A DNA stretch of 64,000 nucleotides. Source: Zingiber officinale (lineage: Eukaryota > Streptophyta > Magnoliopsida > Zingiberales > Zingiberaceae). Where the stretch lies: NCBI RefSeq assembly GCF_018446385.1, contig NC_055987.1, positions 36,947,702 to 37,011,701 of the forward strand, read 5' to 3'. This document shows, piece after piece, positions 1-10,689 of the stretch. Within the stretch, counting starts at the first letter, position 1. Every line of letters begins with the position of its first letter. The position numbers were made by a program, and so were the translations under genes. Under the pieces are notes generated by a model. It made no database searches and was not told the origin of the DNA. It was given only the letters and a program-made list of their open reading frames with translations.

Positions 1-1059
1 GTTAGGGGCGAGCTATTTAGTCTTATGCCACAAGATGCCTTGGAATTGCATGCATGCATGTGGAAGCAAATAGTCATGGCTGGTTCATGCATTACACTAT
101 GAATTGGGATCTTGCAGAACAACCGATTGGATGCACCGTGTGTTTAGAGTATTCAGTCGTTACTGTGCATTCCTTAAGGTAGATTTTAAGGAAAATATGC
201 ACCTAAATTTTTTGCCCTTTTCACTTCTTGATAGAAATCTTTCACCTTATTAATAGAAACTTCACTTCTTCTTGCTTGCTTGAATAACTTTCAACTCATC
301 TTGGAATTTCTGCTTGTTTTAGGCCTTTAAAAGTTTATGAGGATTTAAAATTTAAAGTGTTTCGCTTTTGGATAGAAAATCATTGTATTCTAGAGAACTA
401 TTGCTAATAAAATGTAAGTATTGAGTAGGGTAATTATATTTCATAGAAAGAGTCTAGCCCTTATGGTTTTGTTTATTTGGGAGGATGAAAATAAAAGTTA
501 TGAAAATAAATTACTTTTAATTATTTTTTTAAAATTCAAATTAAACGAAAAATAATTTTCTTCCTTCTAACTCTCAATTATACAGTTGAATTTTCTCACT
601 CTATGTCGCCTCATGTAGTCATGCAGTCAGTGTGGCGATCCCGCATGAGGTAACCTTGTGCATCTGGTACGGTGGCCCCACAAGGTTGTCTCGTGAGACT
701 ACGTGCGACGACCCCACCAAGTCACCTTGCACGATTACGACACCTTATGTGGAGTTATATGAAAAAAGATGCATCTATCATGCTCAAATGAGTATTTAGA
801 TGTTTTATAATAGCATAGTTATTATTAATTATTATTATAAAGAGGTGTTTTGAAAAATTTAAATAGATATAATCTATATTGTCACGTTGGGGGTATTGAT
901 TTACCAATGATCCTATAGTTTTATAATTTTTTATCAAATCAAATCAATTAGAAAAGTTTTTGTAATATCTAGATCACGTATCCTAATTTTAAAATTATCA
1001 AATCACGTATCCAATTTTATTTTTGTCCCGGTTCACATTTGATTGCTATAATTGTAGCA
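1..1059. other. Intergenic, no gene supported
   Basis: AT-rich DNA with no ORF that looks coding. A more GC-rich patch near 600-735 contains related segments in opposite orientation (reading CACAAGGTTG against CAACCTTGTG-like text), which suggests an eroded foldback or a transposon end. Nothing else is recognised. Confidence 0.5.
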
Positions 1060-1480
1060 GTTGAATCAATTTATTTTATATATTTTTTAAAAATGATTGA
1101 TTCATGTTTAAAAAACACTGTTCTCAATATGATATGTTAAATTGATGATTGAGGGTATTTATATAATTAGGAGAACTAGACGAACATATATGAATTGATT
1201 TTATATCATTCTGAGCTTTTTAGGTCCATCAACATATTTTGAAACTAGATTTTATGTGTTCGTTTAATTTTTATGATTATATAAATGTTCTTAAACATTA
1301 ATTTGACCTATTATATTGAGAGCCGTGATTTTTTAAATGCGGATGTGTTCGAAAAATCTAATTCGTGTTTAAAAAATCACTACTCTTAACATATTTGGTC
1401 AAATTGATATTTGATGGTATAAATATAATAATTAGACGAACTCACAAGACCTAGTTTCACGTCATTCCAATCTCTTTGAT

Positions 1481-1676
1481 TGTTAGGACCAAAAGAATTC
1501 AAATATCTTTATAATGGTACGATATTGTCCACTTTAGATTTAAGTTCTTATGGTTTTGTTTTTGTGTTATACCTAAAATGTCTCATACTAATGGAAATAT
1601 CTTTCGCTTATAAGTCTATGATTCTTTCCAGGTGTTTTTATTGTGAGACTTTGTTTACAATCATTGCAATCCAACA
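1481..1676 (-). repeat. TRIM LTR (3' LTR of the minus-strand element)
   Basis: It starts TGTTAGGACC and ends CAATCCAACA, matches 2034-2229 along its length with scattered substitutions, and adjoins a CCCCCCTC tract (polypurine on the minus strand). Confidence 0.7.
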
Positions 1677-2033
1677 ATCCCCCCTCAAATGAAGGACCTC
1701 CCTCTCAAGCCTATTCACTTGATGACATCTGATTCTTGATCCACCAGGATTTTCCTGCTTTCGATCCAACCGGCCTATTAGCACTTCCTTGCTCATTGGT
1801 CCATCCGACCTACTAGGATTTTCTTACTATTCGGTCCAATCGATTTACTAGGTCTTCCTTACCTAGCCGTAACTAGAATTTCTCTCTCTAGTGTTAGGTG
1901 TTCTTGATCTAGACATGGGGCTCTTACTTCTTTTGTTAGAGATCAATATTCCACCCACATGACTCAATTGAACTATGACTATTGTGCACAGTCAGCGGTT
2001 AGTCCTTTTGGCCGTCCGAGCTTTAATACCAAT

Positions 2034-2229
2034 TGTTAAGATCAAAAGAATTCAGATATCTTCACAATAGTATGATATTGTCTACTTTGGACCTAAGCTC
2101 TCGTGATTTTATTTTTGGACTTTATCGAAAATACCTCATACTAATGGAGATATTTTTTCCTTATAAGTCCATAATCTTTTCCATGTATTTTCAATGTGGA
2201 ACTTTGTTTATAATCATTGCAATCCAACA
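2034..2229 (-). repeat. TRIM LTR (5' LTR of the minus-strand element)
   Basis: It starts TGTTAAGATC and ends CAATCCAACA. The preceding bases TTAATACCAAT resemble the mirrored primer binding site GATACCAAT seen beside other LTRs in this window. Confidence 0.7.
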
Positions 2230-3457
2230 ATTGGTTCATTAATCAATTTTTGGCCGAATGAACTTAAAGAATTTCGGTCAAAACCGACTGCTAGAACTAG
2301 AGAGGTCAGAATGATGTGAAACCAGATTCTATGTGTTCGTTTAGTTCTCTTGATTATATAAATGTTCTCAAATATCAATTTGTGTTCAAAAAATTTAATT
2401 CATGTTCAAAAAATCACTACTCTCAATATATTAGGTCAAATTGATGTTTGAGAGCATAGATATAATTATAAGAACTTGACGAACTCAGAAGACCTAGTTT
2501 CACGTCATTATGAGCCCTCTAGGTTCATCAACCGATTTTGCCCAAATAAACTTAAAGACTTTCAACCAAAATAAGTAAATAGACATAGAGAGTTTGGAAT
2601 GATGTGAAACTAGATCCTATGAGTTCATTTAGTGTTTCTGATTATATTCATATTGTCAACATCAATCTGACCTAATATATTGAAAGTAAAATTTTTTTGA
2701 ACATGAATTAATTTTTCGGACATATTCGTGTTCAAAAAATCACTATTTTCAATATTATGGATCAAATTGATATATGAGGAGAATTAGGCGAGCATGTAGG
2801 ACATGATTTCATGTCATTCTAAGCTCACTAGATTCATCAGTCGATTTTGGTCGAAATTAGTTGATGGACCTAGAAAGATTGAAATGATATGAAATCAGTT
2901 TATATGTGTTTGTATAGTTATTCTGATTATATAAATGTTTTCAATTATTAATTTGATTAATTATATTGAAAATAATGATTTTTTTACATAAATTAATTAT
3001 TTTTTTAAACCGTAAAATTAATTGATTCGACTGCTATAATTGTAGTAGTGGAACAGTTATAAGGGTAAAAATAGAATTGAATACTTGATTTATAATTTTA
3101 AAACTGGGCTACAGGATTGGATTATTTCTAAAACTTTTCAAAGTTCTATTGACCAAATTCATACTAATTAGACATACTTTGTTTAATATAATCAGATATC
3201 TTTATTCACCTTATGATTCTAATATCAAGGTTTTATTAATTTATTTCTTTGGGCTCAACAACTCTAGTTAATTATATTTAAAAAATCGTTCATAATAAAT
3301 ACCATGAGGGGGCTTTAATCCTGTTTCATGTATTTGGCTCAACTGCTCTTCCGTAGTTTTTCTCTGCAGCAAGATGTTATTTGTTTATTTATTAAATAAT
3401 CTCTTTAATTTAATTTCACGATTATAATCTCCAAACGTTTATTTCTTTATTTAATGA

Positions 3458-5626
3458 TTCTACGCCACAGCACCTCTTAGCGGTCAACTGGTTATTCCTG
3501 AGCACCGCCGCCACCCGAGAAGGTCCTCCCATGCCCTCCTCCCTCACAAGCTCTCGTCGGCCAAGGACAAATACGTGCTTAAGCGGAGGGATCCGCAGCT
3601 TCTCTTCTCCGGCGCCACCGTCACTAGCTCGTCCAAGCTTACGCCACTGGACTTCCCCTCTCCTATCCAACCCTTCAGCAGCTTCCACAACATCTTCCCC
3701 ATCGCCCCACAGCCGCTCCCTCCCCGCCCGACAACTGCAGGGCAGGATGCCTCCGCTTCTGGAGACTACGTGCTTCAGAAGAGACCTCCTGCTGATTTCG
3801 CTGACGACAAGCCACCGCGGCAAGTCTCTCCTGCCCCTCTTGCAAAGGTGCGAGTGTCGGAGCAGAAACCTTCGCCGTCGGCGGTGGATGTTCCCGTTGC
3901 TACTGCTCCTCGAACGGATCCTCCTGTGCTCGGCGCAGTTGCTGATGCTAAAGATGGGGCTGCGTTAGCTCGGCCATCGGACGCATGGAAGCCGGGGGGT
4001 GTCGTCGTTTCCTGGGGAATCCCAACGAAGAAGAAGATCAAAAAGCGCCCGCGTGAAGATGGTGGCGTCTCCATGCTTGATGCCGCCGGTGAAATCGTGC
4101 AAAAGAAGAAGGAGAGCAAAGAACGGAGCAATGATGGGAAGTCGGCCTCCACTTTTGTTAGCGTCGGGCCCGAGCAGCCGAAGCTAGCTGAGCCCTTTCC
4201 GTCTGCTCCTCGTCCTCGGCAGGTCTCTGATCTGGTAGGCAACCTGCGAGAGCTTGCGCTTGATCCGTACTATGGCTCGGACCGAGACGTCCCAGCGGCC
4301 GTGCTCCATGCCTTCCTCAAGTTCCGGTCGCTGGTGTATAAAAAAAGCTTTGTCCTTCCGTCGCCCGCCGAGGCAGAAGCCGCTAAGGTCCAACCTGCCA
4401 AACCTCCACGACTGCTGCCGGAGGCTATTGCTGAATCCTCCAAGATTGCTCCGGCGAAGCCAGCCAAAGTGGGCAAGGTGCCACCTGTCGTCACCAAGCC
4501 ACCTAAGCCCGGTTTTAGATCCAATGACCCTTCAATCGCCGGACGGAAACGTACCGCATCTGATCGCCTGGAGGAAATGAACGTGAAGAAGCAGAAGAAG
4601 ATGGACATGGTCAAGACTCTGGTCGGTGAAAAGAAGGCGGTCATCAGCCAGAAAGGACCCGTCGGGCAGAAGGAAGCCGGCACTTCATCAACGGTGGTCG
4701 CTGCTTCTTTATCAACAACATCGCCCCCTGCTGCGTCGGCGAAGCCTTGCAACGCCAAGGCAGCGGAACCCGTCAAGAATCCAGAACTTCGCCTGTCCTC
4801 TCCGACCGCTCTCGTGATGAAGTTTCCACCACAGACGACGCTGCCGTCCATCGCCACATTGAAGGCAAGATTCGCCCGGTTCGGACCCCTCGAGCTCTCC
4901 AGCTTCCGCGTGTACTGGCAATCCTACACCTGCAAAGTGGTCTACAAGTTCAAGCCCGACGCAGAGGCCGCGCTCCAATACGCGCGGGAAAACAAGATGT
5001 TTGGCCAGCTGAAGGTTTATTTCCATCTGCGCGACTCCGACACGCAGGCGCCGGAGCCGTTCGCTGAAGCCGGCTGGCAGACACAGGAATCCCGCCCCGT
5101 CGAAGGTGCTCAGTTGGGACCGGGAAACAGCGCGAGCAGCAGAATCACCTCCTCGAGGCCGCTAATCAATTCCAACCAGAAGCCAAGTGGGCGGCTCAAA
5201 TCCATTCTGAAGAAACCCGGCGAAGATGCTGCTCCGAGCAGCGGCAGAGAGGCGGCGCGTGTAAAATTCATGTTAGACAACGTCAACGGAAAGCCAGAGC
5301 GGCCGCCATCACCTCCTCCAGAGCTTGTCATCAGTAAGACCACAGAGCCCCCTACTAACCCCCCACCACCGCTTCCCTCTCGCCCGCTCTTTAGAACCAT
5401 TGACACTGCTTCATTTCCACCACCACCACCATTGGCAGCTCCATTACAGCGACTGGCCAACAACCGGGTGGTTCCACCGCCACCCTTCTCCCATGGTAGT
5501 GCGGAGGGAAGAACAATCGTGAACAAGGACTTGGCGAAGCAGATGGTGAGCCTTATGGTTAGGTGCAGCGAGATAGTGAACAGTGTGAAGTCATTGCCAG
5601 GGTACGCTCCTTACCGCCCGCTGTAG
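3458..5626 (+). pseudogene. PWWP-family protein lacking its PWWP domain (5'-truncated, or missing a first exon)
   Basis: One uninterrupted frame runs from just after a TGA at 3455 to a stop at 5624-5626 (about 720 codons). It matches the middle and C-terminal parts of plant PWWP-domain proteins, the chromatin readers that work with Polycomb and demethylase complexes. Visible family signatures are YVLKRRDP (3572), SGDYVLQKRPP, the block KFPPQTTLPSIATLKARFAR with its RRM-like continuation (FGPLELSSFRVYW, TCKVVYKF; 4820-5040), and the end GYAPYRPL. The N-terminal PWWP domain and start methionine are absent. The frame opens without ATG, and the DNA upstream is repeat-rich. A sequence at 3461-3470 (CTACGCCACAG) could be a splice acceptor, so an exon left of the window is possible, though family genes I know are usually single-exon. 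The long frame without stops argues for a recent truncation or an assembly or annotation limit. Family assignment is strong; functionality is doubtful. Confidence 0.75.
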
Positions 5627-6639
5627 AAGGGAGAAGCGCGTTATCGCGGTGTCATTTTGACAAAGACATTGTCATTTGCTTCTGGATCATTTTGATGCTC
5701 AGATTGTGTTGTAACAGGATTAGAAATTAGAACTCATGCTGTTTGTTTGATGATTTGCTCCTGGAATTATTAAAAAGAAGTTCAACTTGATTTTCAAAAT
5801 ACCATTTGTTATTAAGTTGCCGATGGAGGAGGAGATGAGGCATCAGACATTTGGCCCGCACCATGCGATTTCAGTCGCAACTGGCGCATCTCACGCAATT
5901 TTTTCACAGTTCAAAAGAGAAAAGAGAAAAAAAGAGAAAAGAGAAAGAATCCTGCAACTTGTGTAGCAGATATGCTCGTGATGCAGGTGTAAAGCTGAAT
6001 GTTTGACCTATCAGCTGAACGTTTGGAAACCTCCGGCACGCTTTTCCTATATATCTCTTCATCAGTCAGTGTTTTTGTTTCTACAGAATAATGGAGATAA
6101 ATATTCCACGAGGTTTCACTGTATGTACTGTAAATGTAATATTGTTCCTACCTTTTGTCATTTCCCTTTAATTTTCTCCTCTTTCTTATGTATTTATTTA
6201 TTTATTTTATGGCCGGCCCAAAGAATGGCACAGTTTCCAATGCGCATTCTTCTCCTTCTTCGTATGACCGACCAGCCGTTGCTTTTGCCATTTAATATGC
6301 GCCATATCGATTGCTCCTTCTCTTCCTCTCACAGAGAAGCTTCCTTATGAATTAACCTGCCTCTTTCCTCCTCTGACGCTTTAAATCTCTCCTTTGCCTA
6401 CAATAAAGCCAAAGGGAACTGGCGAAGTTTTGAACGAGATGCTCCTCTATCTTTAAATGCTGAATTTAGTTCAATTGCTCAAATCTAACTATTGGGATCG
6501 AAACAAACAATTATCGAATGACCTGGCTCGCAATAGACAACTCCAATTTAACTACTCTTAATTAAGCATCAGCTTAGTCACATAAAATAAACTAATAAAC
6601 CTCTCACACATAAGAAAAGTTCTCAACTCGCTGAATCTA
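5627..6639. other. 3' flank of the PWWP frame and intergenic spacer
   Basis: It holds a likely 3' UTR after 5626 with AT-rich poly(A)-signal-like sequence, and a purine tract (GAAAAGAGAAA repeats) at about 5911-5950. The 115-codon ORF at 6003-6350 has no recognisable family and low-complexity composition, so I do not call it. Confidence 0.4.
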
Positions 6640-7706
6640 TCAATGTGTCAAGCTTCCATTGTGACAACGACCTACTGAAATTACAGTCTCAACGTCATTA
6701 TTGGATCTGTAACCAAACTTCTGATCCAAATGATGGTGATCAAACTGATCAGCAGTAGTGTTCATCATGCTTGCTGGGGCGAGGGTTTGACATGCTCTCT
6801 GCAACATGCTTTGCATGTACTTCTCATGCGCTTCAATCCTCATTTGAAGTATTTCTTGCACCTATTGCATTAACAATAGAATTGTGAGTTTCAACTATAC
6901 TGTTTTAATCGACAATATTAACCGACTGGTTGTTTATATCTCGCCTCTAATTGTTCATACAGTCTCCTTTGCACTTCCATCTGCATCGTGTCCATGTTTC
7001 TTCTACACACATCGATTAACTTAAATTCGATATTTTTTTTATAAAAAAAGGGAGTAAATTTCAAGGTATAATTAACAAACTTACTCGTTCATGTTACTTC
7101 CAGGAAGTTCTAGGGACGATGAATCTACACAATCAAATCAGAACTTGATCATATATATAAACAAATTAAAAAAGAAGAAGTAATTAATCAACTCACCACG
7201 CTTGAAAAAGTTATGATCATGATTAAGATCCTTGTGAGGTTGCTTTCCGAGTCTAAATTTCTACAACAAAACATCACAAAATTGATAAATTAAGGATACG
7301 CATGGCACAAAGATGAACTAATTGTAGTACTTGGAGATGGCTCTTAAGGTGATAGAGAGTGAGGCCCTTGACACCCATAACTCTCATGATGGTCTTCGGC
7401 GTCGCCTCTACAAACAAATCAATTATGTTTGTAATGGTGTTTACTGATGAATATAGCAGACGATCAATCGAGAGACTAAACAAAGAAGAGATAAAAGGGC
7501 AGTTGCCTACTATCCGGTCCTCCGAGTTGCCTAACCGCATCGACAAACCGGTCATGGAGCTCGGTGGTCCATCGCAGGCGGGGCTTGTAATCAGTGGTGA
7601 GGACGAGCTCCGAATCGCCTTGGACAGATAAAGGAGGAGGTCTCTCATGGGAGGAAGAAGAACTCAAAGTTGTTGTTGCCTTGAACATTCTTTTCTTTTC
7701 TTCCAA
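6640..7706 (-). CDS. APL: APL-like MYB-CC (G2-like/GARP) transcription factor
   Basis: Six exons can be placed: 7706-7511, 7407-7331, 7260-7197, 7124-7085, 6999-6945 and 6861-6640. They sum to 654 nt, giving 217 residues. The N-terminus has SVQGDSELVLTTDYKPRLRW, as in ALTERED PHLOEM DEVELOPMENT. A single MYB/SANT repeat follows (about residues 40-98, with WTTELHDRFVDAV, GGPDKATPKTIMRVMGVKG and LTLYHLKSHLQKFRLGKQ), then the MYB-CC coiled coil (MQMEVQRRLYEQLEVQ, MRIEAHEKYMQSML). These proteins are nuclear, bind GNATATNC-type P1BS sites, and dimerise through the coiled coil; APL specifies phloem identity. All junctions are GT-AG except intron 5, where frame and homology place a GC donor at 6944. 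Translation may start at 7706 or at the second ATG at 7688. The protein is shorter than APL (about 350 residues) because the C-terminal tail is brief. The gene could be a shortened paralogue. Confidence 0.85.
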
Positions 7707-8496
7707 TCTTTTGATCAGTTAATCTTAATCTACAAATCTCTGCAGTAGCAATGAGACTAAACAGCTGCTGCTTCTGCTCCTCTCCCTCCACATCTCTCAT
7801 GGCGATGAGTACTTATTCCTCCTCCTGCAGCAAATAACTTAAAGCCACCGACATGAAACCTATTGCTTTGCTAACATGGTGGTAAAAGACGAATACATTC
7901 GCCCCCAGTGCCCCCGCCAACTTGTCCCAGGGTCAACACGGAGGAGCTAAATCATGGATAGCTACTAGCCTTTGGAATAATGACTAACACATAAAGGAGA
8001 CATGTATTTCGATTTTACTAAAAGATTATGTGCAAGTGAGAGAGAGAAGGGAGAGGAAGGGAATAAATAATGTTATTAGGGTGTTAATTACTGTTTTAAA
8101 AAATAAAATTAATAAAAGATTAATTGCCTTAAGATTTATATCAATAAGATCCTAAAAGTAGCCGCATCTTGCAGTCCTATTACCCTCTTGTTTACTGGTT
8201 TATTATGTGTAAGTGCAGCAACATGAATGATGCTCAATCTAATGGGGCTCTCTTTTGTTATCTTAATTCTGCCTTGTTTATATTTTAATAAGTTAAACTG
8301 GACACTAATAGCTAGCAAGGCCACTAACTGCATTGCTCTTGATCAATTTAATTTATCAATTCATTCTTTTGTGACTTCAGTTTTCCACCATTAGACGACC
8401 TTATTCGATCCAATTTTCGAAACACACGCTATGATTGATGATGATCACAGGGAACACATCTTAGTGAAAAAACATTGAAAACTTCTCTTTATATAT
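7707..8496. other. 5' flank of the APL-like gene
   Basis: Upstream sequence of the minus-strand MYB-CC gene. It is moderately AT-rich with a purine run near 8036-8065 (GAGAGAGAGAAGGG-like). No gene or clear core promoter can be fixed by eye. Confidence 0.4.
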
Positions 8497-9260
8497 ATTG
8501 ATCCGGTCTAAAATCGGGAAAAATGGACAGTTGACTAGGTGACTTCAATGTTGATCGTGAAAAGACTTTGGGCTGAAGGAAGATGACATCGAGCAGTCCT
8601 GAATGTCAAAAAACAATATAGAGGAAAGAAAATGTTAGCAACTAGACCAGAGAGGGATATCCGGTATAGACACTGAGACGTTCAAATCAGGCAAGTGGCC
8701 GAGATAAAAATGGAATACGATAAACAATAAAAATGGGCAATGAGATTCGAGTTTCTAATCTTGCGTACCTGCGCCTTTAGGAGTAGATCTCTTATATACC
8801 GCTAGTTTTCCTCTGTGAATGAATATCAATGTATTTCTAAAGAAGGATCAATTATTTTGGCATTCTAATAACTTTTCTAAAATAGACCCACCATTTCTGT
8901 ATTTTGCAGGGTAAAAACTTCCTTCGTACGTGATCCTATCTGAAAGTGGTGGAGATGACACACTGGGCAAATGACTATGTCGTTGACTGAGAGAAGACTT
9001 TGGGATGGAGAAGAGACGACACCTGACACTCCTTCCTATACACATTGTAAAGAGGTCAAAAGGGAGCGTTAGAGCAAGAACCAGGGAGAGGGTCCCTGGC
9101 ACAGACACTCTGACACTCATGTCAATACCATATCAGAGCGAAAAGTGGAGAAGATGAATAGTAGATGCGTGCGTCTTCTAACGTTGTAAAGCGTACCTAG
9201 AAAATAGAGAGGATCCCTTTTTTATATTGACCCTTAGAACTCCCATAATCATGAGATGTT
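8497..9260. repeat. Eroded LTR fragment, related to 43490-43900
   Basis: The stretch beginning GTTGATCGTGAAAAGACTTTGGGC is clearly similar to 43500-43885 in the same orientation, over several hundred bases with many substitutions. A second, more diverged version of the opening motif (GTTGACTGAGAGAAGACTTTGGG) occurs at about 8980, so two pieces of the same LTR family lie next to each other. At the 43 kb copy this LTR sits beside a Tat-like primer binding site and gag remnant, so this is probably a Ty3/gypsy LTR relic. Confidence 0.6.
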
Positions 9261-10689
9261 AGAGAATGTCTAGTGTCATAATATATTGAGTAATAGAATG
9301 TGTACAATACCTTTCGAGGAAGATTCCATTTTATCCATATGAACTGTCTTTTGTAACCCTCATATTAATGAGGGGGTTCAGAATGTCAGATGTTAGAATA
9401 TGCTAAGTAACGTCAAACAATGGAAGCTGTACAAACACCCTCCATGGAAGGTTCCATTTCCTATATATGCCTTGGTAGCAAAATATTTTTTGTCAATTAA
9501 CTATTATTCTCTAACAAGTTATGATTTCCTGATAGTGTTGTCTTCTAGAGGTAGTCTGACCAGCCGCATAATGAGAGTTGTGTTGTAAAAGTGGGGAGTT
9601 GGATTCACTAGACCTGAGTCTTGTTCCCACTTGATTTTTTGATCCGTTAGTTTGACCAACTGGCCCTGCATCTGATCATCCACTAATGCTACAATCAACT
9701 TTATCTTCTTGGAAAAATGCATGTCAGACCCTTGATATGCTAAGTAATGTGCCGTTGATATGCGGGAGGGTCTCTTTATTGAAATGATTTGGTTGTCTTG
9801 TCCATCATAACTGTTGTTTCCTATGTACTCATCACGTGTCCCACGAACTCCTCGTTCTCTGCTATAACAGTTGATGCACACCTTTTTATACCGATCGATT
9901 AATTTCCTGCTCTATGATTTGACGACTACCTTAAATTAGGGCGTTGTGATCGAACGATTGAGCTTAAAGAATCTCTTACGGCCTATGTTTAAATATCCAA
10001 GAAAAGCCATCCATGCTTCATCTTCTTCCATCTTCCCCTTCGGAAACTTCTGTCAACCACGCTCTCTCTCTCGCGATCCATGCTAGTAAGTGTCTTCTCC
10101 AATCTTCCTTTATTTCTCTCTTATCCATCCATGGCCGAAGAAATATTCACTCCTTTATATACTTTCACTCGATCAGACTTCGACAACTATGAGAGATTTC
10201 ACATTCGTATCCCAACTCAGGATCGTCTTCATCGTCCTTTGCCTAGCTATGTCACCTTCTTCAATGATTAACGTTTCGCAGGTATACGCTTTCCAATCCC
10301 CCACTTTTTGTCTGAAATAAGCCACTACTTTGATATTCTACTCCAACAACTCACACCCAATTCCTTCCACTCCATGTGCGGAATGACCATTCTGTTCCAC
10401 CTATATAGCATCCCTCTGACCCTGTACAATTTTCATTACTTTTCTTATCCTAAAAAAAAAAAAATTCAAAATCTAGTGTCTTCTTATTCCAATCTCGTCC
10501 TAAGGCAGCCTTCTTCAAGAAGTTGCCTTCCTCTATTAAGGGATAGAAATCTCATTTCTTTTCCATTTAGATGCTTGATCCTGTGTCTTGGCCAACCAAA
10601 TGACAGTCTTATCTTCCTCCTATTCCTTATTTAGGTGACTACAAACATAATCCCACCTTTGTTTTTTTTGTTTCAGAGAGGCTGGTTGG
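9261..10689. other. Unassigned, probably retroelement debris
   Basis: Short ORFs here have no recognisable domain. A pyrimidine-rich leader-like segment occurs at 10015-10085 after a TTTAAATAT box at about 9988. It resembles the promoter and leader style of the LTR at 12880-12960, but no coding region can be supported. Confidence 0.35.

Larger units (their letters stand above)
1481..2229 (-). mobile_element. TRIM-like miniature LTR retrotransposon
   Basis: Two direct repeats of about 196 bp (1481-1676 and 2034-2229) begin TGTTA and end CCAACA. They flank an internal segment of only about 357 bp. The segment next to the right repeat (about 2020-2033) reads like the reverse complement of a tRNA-Met-type primer binding site (TGGTATCAGAGC with mismatches), and the left repeat is followed by a C-rich tract that would be the polypurine tract on the minus strand. 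This is the layout of a terminal-repeat retrotransposon in miniature, with no coding capacity. ORFs inside the LTRs are not genes. I could not see a clean target-site duplication. A related LTR lies at about 52313-52490. Confidence 0.75.
1060..3010. repeat. Array of foldback (MITE-like) units
   Basis: Units of about 200-220 bp recur at roughly 1243-1465, 2318-2510 and 2602-2820, with half units near 1075-1240 and 2884-3010. In each unit the left half, starting near GAAACTAGATT and TGTGTTCGTTTA, is the approximate reverse complement of the right half, ending near GACGAACTC and CCTAGTTTCAC. A whole unit could therefore fold into a long hairpin. Spacers of about 80-100 bp between units are also related to each other (GGTTCATCAACCGATTTT-like). 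The arrangement looks like a diverged tandem array of a foldback element rather than independent insertions. No transposase is present. Confidence 0.7.

Noticed and set aside
3422-3823. ORF antisense to the PWWP frame, and other long GC-rich shadow ORFs at 3531-5526
   Set aside because: They lie within the strongly supported PWWP-family frame and show only codon-mirror composition (Arg, Gly, Ser rich). No homology.
6003-6350. 115-codon plus-strand ORF after the PWWP frame
   Set aside because: Composition of T-rich spacer, no signal, no domain. Probably 3' flank.
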